Positions 1 to 8,700 of a stretch of 64,000 nucleotides of DNA are shown here, in pieces. Source of the stretch: Botryococcus braunii (lineage: Eukaryota; Chlorophyta; Trebouxiophyceae). The position numbers and the translations under genes are program-made. Under the pieces are notes generated by a model. That model was not told the origin of the DNA and did not search any database. It saw only the letters and a list, made by a program, of their open reading frames with translations. Location: assembly GCA_002005505.1 (NCBI GenBank), contig KV908554.1, positions 114,486-178,485 on the forward strand. Direction: 5' to 3'. Within the stretch, counting starts at the first letter, position 1. Every line of letters starts with the position of its first letter.

Positions 1-3000
1 GTGGGTCCCATATCACCTCCTGCCATCACAGGTGAACGATATTGGGTCACTGTAGTGGATGAAAGTTCACACCAAGTTGCCTCCCTGCCTGTGAAGTCAA
101 AGGATTGCATCCCAAAGGCTGTGATAGACCTGCTCCGTTTTTGGCAGACCCAACGAGGCACGGTTGTGAAGTGTGTGAGGACTGACAGGGGTTCAGAGTT
201 CCTGAACCAGCAATTCAAAGAGTTTTGTGCTCAGCAGGGCACTAAGATGGAGTCCTCAGCGCCCTACACGCCTCAGCAGAATGGGGTGGCGGAGAGGATG
301 AATAGGACCCTGAAGGAGCGAACAAGGACTCTGTTGGTCCATGCTGCAGCAGACCCCTCCCTTTGGAAGGAGGCGCTTGAGACAGCTACCCTCCTCTACA
401 ATGTGGGTCCTACTTCAGGCAGGTCCCTGACCCCCATGGAATTATTCTTTGGTGTCAAACCTGATGTGTCTGTGCTGCGCACGTTTGGCTGTGTAGCCCA
501 TGTGCACATTCCCAGTGGCCAAAGGTCTGTTTTTGGGCCCAAGACCATCCCTGGGATGTTTACTGGTTATTGTCCCCAGTCTAAAGCGTATCGTGTGTAC
601 GTGGGGAATGGAGTGTGGAAGGAGAGTAGGGACGTCAGCTTTATCGAGCACTTGAGGGGGGCTGAGAGAGTGGGTCTATCAAAGGTCCAGCCTGGGTCTG
701 TCTATGATTCTAGGATATCACCCCCCCTTGGCAGTGAGAATCTGGCAACGCCTCAAGCAATTCCCTCTGCTGCTCCACCCACGTTCTGGGATGAGGAGGA
801 TGACCATGGAGTGGAGACGCTTTCCACTGGGGCTCCTGGGACCTCTGGACTTTGTGCTGGGGATCAGTCTGGAGACGGGACCACAGCAGCACATGACCAA
901 GGAAACCCCACCAGCCTGGATTCTACTGTTGGGACCCCAGAACCATCTCAGCACTCGTGGTCGGTGCTTGAGCATATGCAGAATCTGGCCAGGGGGGGTG
1001 TAGAAACTCAATCCCAGGTAGAAAAAATGCAGAAGGTACAAGAGGGGTTGCGAATGCAGGGGAAGTCACAAATTCCCCTTCCTCCAGGGACCACCCTTAC
1101 AAGGGAGCAGCGTTATGTACAGCGCGTGGCTAGGAGAGAGCATTCTGACATCCCATTGCATGCCCCTGACCCAGGTCAGGCAATTGTGAGTGAGCCAAAC
1201 ATGGTTGGTCTCCCTGATATGCAGGGGCAGGTTGAGACAGTCGAGGCTATGTTCGGTGCAGATGTAAGAGATGAGAGCAGTGGGTTAGACATGCCAGCAG
1301 TAGGGGAAGCTGGTGCCCAATCCCAGTCACTGGCTAGTCATGCTTATGGTGTGCAGGCTGACATTGTAGGCGCAGCTCAGGCAAGTCTGGGTAGTGTGCC
1401 CAAGTGTGAGTCCAGGAGAGAGAGAGAGCTGCTGCTCCCCTCTGCATTGCGGAAGGTGCGAGAATGTAAGGGTGCTGCACATGAGTCCAGTAGTCAAGGA
1501 GAGAGAGAGAGACTTGAGAAGGAATCAGATAATCCCGGCAGTACTGCCCAGTCCCAGCATAAGGTACATAATGTACCTTATTCTGGCAACCAGGGAGAGA
1601 GAGAGAGAGAAGGGAACAGCATCAGTAAGGCTGACAGCCCTGCTGCACCACAGCATAAGGTACAGAGTGTACCTTCTGTCACGTTGGGAAAAGTTCACGT
1701 GCCCTCAAACTTGAGGGAAGCCCAGCGCTCACCTCAGTGGGAGTTTTGGCAGCAGGCAATGCAAGAGGAGATGGAGTCTTTAGACACCCATGAGGTTATG
1801 CAGTATGTGGAAAGACCCCATGGGCAGAAAGTTATCCCTGTTCATTGGATTTTTTCTACAAAAAACGATGCACATGGGAATGTCACTCGGTTTAAAGCAA
1901 GATTGGTTGCCCAGGGTTGCAGACAGATTCCTGGTATAGATGTTGGTGAGGTTTTTGCACCTACCAGCAGCTATGGTGCTAGGAGAGCTGTGCTGGCAGT
2001 GGCTGCCACACAAAATCTTGAGATCCACCAAGTGGATATCAAGACAGCTTTTCTCAATGGGGAGTTGGAGGAAGAGGTCTATGTGACCCAACCACCAGGA
2101 TTTGAGAATGGCAACACGAGAGTTGTGTGCAAGCTCAGGAAGGCACTCTACGGTCTTAAGCAAGCCCCACGGGCTTGGCACAAGACCTTGAGCGACAAGT
2201 TGAGCGTGATGGGGTATAGTGTGTGCAAGAGCGACGCTGGGGTATACATCAGGAGGGCCCCTGATGGTAATCTGTCGTTTATTCTTGTTTATGTCGATGA
2301 TCTTCTCATAGTTGCCAGAGTGGTTGCAGAGATTGAGTGGGGGAAAGAGTTATTGAAGAAGGACTTCACCATCCATGATTTGGGAGAGGTGAATGATTTC
2401 CTGGGGTGTCAGGTCCTACGCAATAGAGTTCAGGGCACTATTTCCATGAGTTGCACTCCCAAGATTGATGCTCTTGTGGAGAAGTTTGGCGTTGCTGATG
2501 ATGGACGTGGGGTTGATACCCCCATGTCCAAGGACTTCGTGGCTAGCAGCAGACCCGAGTCCTCAGATGGTATGTCACATGGGGCTGGTACCCCTCTGCC
2601 ACCTGGTCATCGATACTGCGAGTTAATTGGATCGTTACTGTACATAGCCAATACGACCCGGCCTGACATTTCTCAGGCTGTTGGAGTGTTGTCAAGGTAT
2701 AGAATGACACCCACTACCTCACACTGGAATGAGGCCATTCGAGTGCTGAAGTACTTGAGAGATACCAGAGAGTTAGCTCTTACTCTGGGTGGAAAGGGCC
2801 CTGAGCTAGAAGGCTATGTTGATGCCGACTATGCTGGGGACCTGGACCACAGGTATTCCACCACTGGCTATGTTCTATCAGTCTATGGTAGTGCCGTGGT
2901 TTGGGGAAGCAAGAAGCAGAGCTCAGTTGCTACCTCAACTGTGCAAGCTGAGTTTATGGCAGCTGGCCATATTGTGAAGGAAGCCAACTGGCTAAGGGGC

Positions 3001-3273
3001 TTCTTGGAAGAGATAGGGGCTGCACCTTGGAGGGTCAAAATTTTCTGTGACAACCAAGGATGCATTTCTAATTTACGGAACCCCCTGTATTCCAAATTCA
3101 CAAAGCACGTTGCAGTAAGCTTCCACTACGCTAGGGAAGCTATGGCACTTGGGCAGGTAGATATCCTCTATGTGGAATCTGCACGCAATGTGGCTGACAT
3201 TATGACCAAGCCACTTGCCAAGCCCGTGTTTGTTGGTCATCGTGATTCACTAGGTTTGAGAAGATACACTTAA
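1..3273 (+). CDS. Copia-A copy 1 polyprotein, 3' part (integrase core, reverse transcriptase, RNase H), cut by window edge
   Basis: The left window edge cuts this frame. What remains corresponds to the last 1,090 residues of the 1,737-residue Copia-A polyprotein seen complete in copies 2 and 3. It starts inside the integrase core just after the first catalytic Asp, keeps the second Asp (RTDRGSEF) and Glu (NGVAERMN), then a long linker of low complexity, then the copia-type reverse transcriptase (RVT_2) with YVDD and a C-terminal RNase H with VDADYAGD. No internal stop is present. The linker carries three GA-rich tracts read as Arg-Glu repeats. The frame ends 20 bp before the LTR, as expected for a Ty1/copia element. 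The order integrase before reverse transcriptase separates it from gypsy. It acts in the virus-like particle and nucleus to copy and insert the element. Confidence 0.95.
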   Translation: MGPISPPAITGERYWVTVVDESSHQVASLPVKSKDCIPKAVIDLLRFWQTQRGTVVKCVRTDRGSEFLNQQFKEFCAQQGTKMESSAPYTPQQNGVAERMNRTLKERTRTLLVHAAADPSLWKEALETATLLYNVGPTSGRSLTPMELFFGVKPDVSVLRTFGCVAHVHIPSGQRSVFGPKTIPGMFTGYCPQSKAYRVYVGNGVWKESRDVSFIEHLRGAERVGLSKVQPGSVYDSRISPPLGSENLATPQAIPSAAPPTFWDEEDDHGVETLSTGAPGTSGLCAGDQSGDGTTAAHDQGNPTSLDSTVGTPEPSQHSWSVLEHMQNLARGGVETQSQVEKMQKVQEGLRMQGKSQIPLPPGTTLTREQRYVQRVARREHSDIPLHAPDPGQAIVSEPNMVGLPDMQGQVETVEAMFGADVRDESSGLDMPAVGEAGAQSQSLASHAYGVQADIVGAAQASLGSVPKCESRRERELLLPSALRKVRECKGAAHESSSQGERERLEKESDNPGSTAQSQHKVHNVPYSGNQGEREREGNSISKADSPAAPQHKVQSVPSVTLGKVHVPSNLREAQRSPQWEFWQQAMQEEMESLDTHEVMQYVERPHGQKVIPVHWIFSTKNDAHGNVTRFKARLVAQGCRQIPGIDVGEVFAPTSSYGARRAVLAVAATQNLEIHQVDIKTAFLNGELEEEVYVTQPPGFENGNTRVVCKLRKALYGLKQAPRAWHKTLSDKLSVMGYSVCKSDAGVYIRRAPDGNLSFILVYVDDLLIVARVVAEIEWGKELLKKDFTIHDLGEVNDFLGCQVLRNRVQGTISMSCTPKIDALVEKFGVADDGRGVDTPMSKDFVASSRPESSDGMSHGAGTPLPPGHRYCELIGSLLYIANTTRPDISQAVGVLSRYRMTPTTSHWNEAIRVLKYLRDTRELALTLGGKGPELEGYVDADYAGDLDHRYSTTGYVLSVYGSAVVWGSKKQSSVATSTVQAEFMAAGHIVKEANWLRGFLEEIGAAPWRVKIFCDNQGCISNLRNPLYSKFTKHVAVSFHYAREAMALGQVDILYVESARNVADIMTKPLAKPVFVGHRDSLGLRRYT

Positions 3274-3293
3274 AGCATGCAGGCAAGGGGAAG

Positions 3294-3987
3294 TGTTGAG
3301 TTCTGAACATTATTATTGAATGCCTTGTGCTTTAAGTGATCTTCATGTGTGCACTATTAGGATATGGGTCCATTGAGAACATAAGGTACCTGGAGACACG
3401 GCAGATTCTGGACGTTTTCGAACATAAGGTACAATCCTATCTAGATCACACGTTTGTCGGATGAACTCTTAAGGCTGCCCCACCGGAGTGAATACCAACT
3501 GGTTGTGAAAGATGCTGGGCATCACCAGATGCTAGTCTTGTCCGACAGTTGTGTGTGGCACTCAGCAGACAGTCGTACGGACTGTAGCTGGAGTAACTTC
3601 GTCTATTGACGACCTGTCTGCTTTGTACAGGTACGGTGCGGCAGTGTGTGTTGTATCATTGTTGCTATTGTGAGAGTGAACAAGCTTAGTGTACCCTGTA
3701 GTCACTCAAACAGATAAGGGACAGTGACTTCAGGGAGTATAGGCATGTACTTGAACGTAGCCGTCTAGAGCCTTATCTAGTGATTGCTTGATCGGTGCTT
3801 GTGTACAAGATAATGATGTAACGGAACTGGTTGTGAAAGATGCTGGGCATCACCAGATGCTAGTCTTGTCCGACAGTTGTGTGTGGCACTCAGCAGACAG
3901 TCGTACGGACTGTAGCTGGAGTAACTTCGTCTATTGACGACCTGTCTGCTTTGTACAGGGAAAGCCGATTGCCCATAACCTTTCACA
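3294..3987 (+). repeat. Copia-A copy 1, 3' LTR (694 bp)
   Basis: The LTR runs from TGTTGAG to TTTCACA and follows a purine tract (AGGCAAGGGGAAG, 3281-3293) that should prime plus-strand synthesis. Inside it a 134-bp segment occurs twice (3497-3630 and 3825-3958). The first copy is followed by GTACGG and the second by GGAAAG, so 3631-3958 is a 328-bp GT...AG-bounded unit. Diagnostic bases are CCGACAG and CAGTCGTACGG, which it shares with the LTR at 10950 but not with those at 4632, 12248 and 18562. The right flank is CTTTT. The matching left target duplication lies outside the window. Confidence 0.93.
3631..3958 (+). promoter_or_regulatory. Intron-like GT...AG unit inside the Copia-A LTR (representative copy)
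   Basis: The unit begins ACAG|GTACGG and ends with a pyrimidine-rich stretch and TTTGTACAG|GG. A TTGAC branch-like motif lies upstream of the acceptor. The same unit is present at 4969-5296, 18899-19226 and, reversed, at 22501-22828 and 37872-38199. If spliced, it would remove one copy of the 134-bp repeat from the leader and leave the primer site 29 nt beyond the junction. That splicing occurs is inference. The boundaries and the duplication are directly visible. Confidence 0.4.
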
Positions 3988-4631
3988 CTTTTGCCGTTAC
4001 TGTTCGAGGCATGGAGTTTCGTGCACTCATGGACACTGGGGCTACCCATTCTTTTGTCCGAGGCAAAGTACTACAAGGGCTTAGGTATCACAAGGAAGCA
4101 ACAACAGTAGTCCTTGCAGATGGGTCCTTGTCTGAAACCAAGGGGAAGGTTGACCTTAGTGTTAGGTTCACCCCTTCGGTAGTCACCCGCCATACTTTCT
4201 TTGTATGTGATTCTATTATGGAGGGGGTGGACCTCATTCTGGGACAAGACTGGATGTCTCTAAGGGAGGCCACAGTCAGTGTTGGGGTTGGAAAGGCACA
4301 AATAAAACATCAAGGGAAGTGGGTAACGTTGGACCCTCACAGGAAAGTCTTACCCTGCACGTTGCAATGGGGTATGAACATAGTGAGGAAGGGGAAGAAC
4401 AAAGTAGATCAATGGAGACTTTGTCTATTGAATGTTGTCATGAGACCTGAAGAGTATGCATGGGATGAGCAGGAGTCATCCCTGGAGGAAAACGGGCTCG
4501 ATCCCTCCGACGACGAATCAGGCACCTCATCAACCAACTCCAGGGGACCGGGTACCCAGGGCGGGCCGGTCCCGGAATTATTCTCGGAACCCCTAGTGGA
4601 GGGGGAGGAAGAGGGAATAATGGAGGGGGAG
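3988..4631 (+). pseudogene. G1 (Ty3/gypsy) aspartic protease segment, isolated by Copia-A insertions
   Basis: This 644-bp piece reads open in the frame that runs out of the preceding LTR, but only the part after 3988 is gypsy sequence. It holds a retroviral-type aspartic protease with the active-site motif MDTGATHSF and the flap/ILGQDW region of gypsy proteases, then an acidic Ser/Glu-rich tail. The segment stops at the target site GGGAG (4627-4631). After the 14.6-kb Copia-A block, the same reading frame resumes at 19261 with the reverse transcriptase, so protease and pol were one frame before the insertion. The gag part lies left of the first Copia-A and outside the window. A damaged second copy is at 11640-12247. 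Confidence 0.85.
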
Positions 4632-5325
4632 TGTTGAGTTCTGAACATTATTATTGAATGCCTTGTGCTTTAAGTGATCTTCATGTGTGCACTATTAGGA
4701 TATGGGTCCATTGAGAACATAAGGTACCTTGAGACACGGCAGATTCTGGACGTTTTCGAACATAAGGTACAATCCTATCTAGATCACACGTTTGTCGGAT
4801 GAACTCTTAAGGCTGCCCCACCGGAGTGAATACCAACTGGTTGTGAAAGATGCTGGGCATCACCAGATGCTAGTCTTGTCCTACAGTTGTGTGTGGCACT
4901 CAGCAGACAGTCATACGGACTGTAGCTGGAGTAACTTCGTCTATTGACGACCTGTCTGCTTTGTACAGGTACGGTGCGGCAGTGTGTGTTGTATCATTGT
5001 TGCTATTGTGAGAGTGAACAAGCTTAGTGTACCCTGTAGTCACTCAAACAGATAAGGGACAGTGACTTCAGGGAGTATAGGCATGTACTTGAACGTAGCC
5101 GTCTAGAGCCTTATCTAGTGATTGCTTGATCGGTGCTTGTGTACAAGATAATGATGTAACGGAACTGGTTGTGAAAGATGCTGGGCATCACCAGATGCTA
5201 GTCTTGTCCTACAGTTGTGTGTGGCACTCTGCAGACAGTCATACGGACTGTAGCTGGAGTAACTTCGTCTATTGACGACCTGTCTGCTTTGTACAGGGAA
5301 AGCCGATTGCCCATAACCTTTCACA
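4632..5325 (+). repeat. Copia-A copy 2, 5' LTR (694 bp)
   Basis: It has the same length and ends (TGTTGAG...TTTCACA) as the other Copia-A LTRs, with the internal 134-bp repeats at 4835-4968 and 5163-5296. It carries the variant bases CCTACAG and CAGTCATACGG, unlike the 3' LTR of the same element at 10950. An autonomous insertion should start with identical LTRs, so the element is probably a recombinant of two copies. The primer site follows directly. Confidence 0.93.
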
Positions 5326-5339
5326 GGTTATGGGCCCAC
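5309..5339 (+). promoter_or_regulatory. Copia-A primer-binding site (initiator tRNA-Met anticodon arm) with upstream tRNA-mimic hairpin
   Basis: Directly after the LTR, positions 5326-5339 read GGTTATGGGCCCAC. This is the complement of the anticodon stem-loop of initiator tRNA-Met, not of its 3' CCA end. Drosophila copia and yeast Ty5 are known to prime from a cleaved half tRNA through this same arm. The last bases of the LTR (5309-5318, GCCCATAACC) copy the tRNA strand itself and can pair perfectly with 5326-5335 across the 7-nt loop TTTCACA. The equivalent site in copy 3 is 12938-12951 and in the reverse copy 37829-37842. Confidence 0.8.
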
Positions 5340-5715
5340 GCCCTTCCAGCTGAGCCAAGTAAAAGCAGGAGTGAAGGTCGTCTACGGATGGGTCAGACGT
5401 AAGCGTCAAAAAAGGAGCTCGAGCATGGCGCAGCGGCGCAAGGGAACTCGAGTGTACCAGGACCATTATCTTACTCACAGTTTACCTTTCTGGGAAATTC
5501 ATAATTGAAGTTTTAGCTGTGCTTTATCATTCATAGACGTTGTCTAGAAGCACAGAGTGAGTCGGGCCGGACTCCGGCGCAAACTTCTGAGGGGAACATA
5601 TCTGCTACTACTGTGCAAGACTGGCTGGTAAATTTCCATGACATGGAGGGAATTGTAGGGTATTGCTGCATTCCAGAAGTTTATGAGTAAGTTTGGCTGG
5701 TGAAGTGACAATAGT
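5340..5715 (+). other. Copia-A copy 2 untranslated leader
   Basis: This is noncoding sequence between primer site and polyprotein start. It contains a possible 27-codon upstream frame beginning at the ATG at 5425, flanked by CTCGAG inverted hexamers, and other short frames. No second gene is supported. The copy-3 leader (12952-13327) differs by a few bases, for example GTCAACAAAGG for GTCAAAAAAGG. Confidence 0.6.
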
Positions 5716-8700
5716 ATGACAAAAAGGGGCAAAGAAAAGGAAAGTAGCAGTGAAACAGCAATGTCTCAACCTGGAGAAGTCAGTGGGGCCACTCCAGGGC
5801 AGTCTATGACCGGGACACAATCAGCCACTGCAGAACCAAAGGTGGAGATTGACAAGGCAGCCTACATCCCCAATACCTCTAATCCAAAGATGACTGTCAT
5901 GCTTGATGATGGAGGGCGCAATTTTGAATTTTGGTATGAAGCTTTGGAGGCGTGCGCAAACACCAAGGGGGTCAGAGCGGCTTTGGAGAGGCCAATGCCA
6001 GGGTCGGTGGAGAACTCAGCCATCAAGCAGTGGCTGATCCAGTCAGTTCCAGTCATCTGGCATTCTCAGATCTCATGCCACAAAGCAGCGTTCGACTTCA
6101 TCACGTGGGTGAAGAACAGTCACACTGGAGGGAGCAACCAAGACATCAACCTTGAGTGGTACAAGGAAATGGAGCAGGGCATCAAGACAGGGGAGACACT
6201 CAAGGTCTACCTCTACAGAATGATGGATCTGGCTACAAGTCTCAGAAACAACGCGTTCATCCTCTTGGACCACAATGTTGGGGAGCTGATGGTGAAGGGC
6301 CTCCCTCCTGTGCTGAGGCTCGAGTCCCTGGAGGTTATGGCAACCGACAAGCCGCCATTGGAGCTGATTCAAAGAATCCTGCGCGCCGCAGCCAGCCGTG
6401 GGTACAAGGACCCACCTGCAGAGGGAACACCTCAGGCCATGGCAGCTGCAGCAGTGGCTGGTCCCTCTGGGGGGGTAGCTGGAGCGTCATCAAGCGCTGG
6501 AGCTGCACCAGGAGTGGGAGCAGTACCGGGAGTTGGAGCAGCACTATCAGCAAACGAACAGCCTCCCGCTGGCCCCTCTGCAACTACTTTTGGTGGCAGG
6601 GGGCGTGGACCTGGCAGGGCAAGAAGGCCCAGAGAGGAGCTTACATGCCACTTCTGCAAGGCAAAGGGCCACTTCATGACTGACTGCGGACCGCTCAGGC
6701 AGCTGCAGGCTCTGCATCAAAACATGCAAGCGGCAAGCGTTGGGCCTGCAGCTTACTGGGGCCAGGGAGGCCCACAGTCGTCTCCTCAAGCCTGGTGGGA
6801 CCATGGATCTGGCCGGGGTGGCCCGCCTTCATCCGCTTCCAGCCCTGGACCACCTTCAGCATATAACTATCCAACAAGTCAACACACGTTTCCGGGGTGG
6901 CATTTACCACCTCCACCCCCTCCTTCTGGTGAGGCGATGTTTATCTCTCTCAATGTGCTTGCCCCAACTTCGCATGGAGCTAGCAGCACATCTTGGTTAA
7001 TAGATAGTGGTGCCTCTGTGCATATAGTCAATGATCTCTCATTGCTCCATAATCCAGTTATGCATAGACAGCCTCTTCCTCTGCACTTGGCAACCTCAGA
7101 CGCCAAGGGAGGAATCATTGCATCTGGGTCTGTATGCCTTGTGAATGCAAGGCACGAAGTATTCTGGCTGCACAATGTGCAGTGTGTTCCTTCTGCGCAT
7201 ACCAACCTCATTTCAGTCACTGGTGCAATTCAGGATGGAGCATCTTTCCTGACTGACACTGCAGGTGGTTACACAGCCATGAAGGGACCTGAAGGGTGGT
7301 GTGGAGATATCACCCGCGCACGAGGTCTGTTTTTTTTGGAGTTTGTTAGTCCTGTCAGAGGGCAGCAAGTTGGCTGCAGACATATTGATCACATGGCTGA
7401 GGCGTCTCATCTTAGGAAAGGACACGTGTGTAGCGAGAGATCTCTGTGGCATGCTAGGTTAGGTCATCCTGGTGCCAGCAGCATGCAGAGGTTCTCCAAG
7501 GAAGATCTGGTTACAGGAATCAATATCTCCCTTGCTCCCTGCTCTGAGTGCCCCAAGCACTGTGAATCGTGTATACAAGGGAAACACTCCAGACCTCCTT
7601 TCCCTGTATCTTCCAGGCCTGCACATCACCCACTCGATAGAGTCCATGTGGATACTGTGGGTCCCATATCACCTCCTGCCATCACAGGTGAACGATATTG
7701 GGTCACTGTAGTGGATGAAAGTTCACACCAAGTTGCCTCCCTGCCTGTGAAGTCAAAGGATTGCATCCCAAAGGCTGTGATAGACCTGCTCCGTTTTTGG
7801 CAGACCCAACGAGGCACGGTTGTGAAGTGTGTGAGGACTGACAGGGGTTCAGAGTTCCTGAACCAGCAATTCAAAGAGTTTTGTGCTCAGCAGGGCACTA
7901 AGATGGAGTCCTCAGCGCCCTACACGCCTCAGCAGAATGGGGTGGCGGAGAGGATGAATAGGACCCTGAAGGAGCGAACAAGGACTCTGTTGGTCCATGC
8001 TGCAGCAGACCCCTCCCTTTGGAAGGAGGCGCTTGAGACAGCTACCCTCCTCTACAATGTGGGTCCTACTTCAGGCAGGTCCCTGACCCCCATGGAATTA
8101 TTCTTTGGTGTCAAACCTGATGTGTCTGTGCTGCGCACGTTTGGCTGTGTAGCCCATGTGCACATTCCCAGTGGCCAAAGGTCTGTTTTTGGGCCCAAGA
8201 CCATCCCTGGGATGTTTACTGGTTATTGTCCCCAGTCTAAAGCGTATCGTGTGTACGTGGGGAATGGAGTGTGGAAGGAGAGTAGGGACGTCAGCTTTAT
8301 CGAGCACTTGAGGGGGGCTGAGAGAGTGGGTCTATCAAAGGTCCAGCCTGGGTCTGTCTATGATTCTAGGATATCACCCCCCCTTGGCAGTGAGAATCTG
8401 GCAACGCCTCAAGCAATTCCCTCTGCTGCTCCACCCACGTTCTGGGATGAGGAGGATGACCATGGAGTGGAGACGCTTTCCACTGGGGCTCCTGGGACCT
8501 CTGGACTTTGTGCTGGGGATCAGTCTGGAGACGGGACCACAGCAGCACATGACCAAGGAAACCCCACCAGCCTGGATTCTACTGTTGGGACCCCAGAACC
8601 ATCTCAGCACTCGTGGTCGGTGCTTGAGCATATGCAGAATCTGGCCAGGGGGGGTGTAGAAACTCAATCCCAGGTAGAAAAAATGCAGAAGGTACAAGAG

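Noticed and set aside
704..1041. Overlapping alternative-frame ORFs inside the Copia-A polyprotein (and repeats of them in each copy)
   Set aside because: They are shadows of a well-supported gene, identical wherever the parent copy is identical.
3879..3987. Open frame running from the Copia-A LTR into the G1 protease (also 19147-19255 into G1 pol)
   Set aside because: The extension lies in LTR sequence and is in frame by chance. The gypsy sequence begins only after the LTR end and target site.
5426..5436. TGGCGCAGCGG, identical to the initiator tRNA-Met D-arm, in the Copia-A leader
   Set aside because: It is in the sense direction, so it cannot pair with the tRNA, and 11 bases may be chance. 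There is no tRNA gene here.
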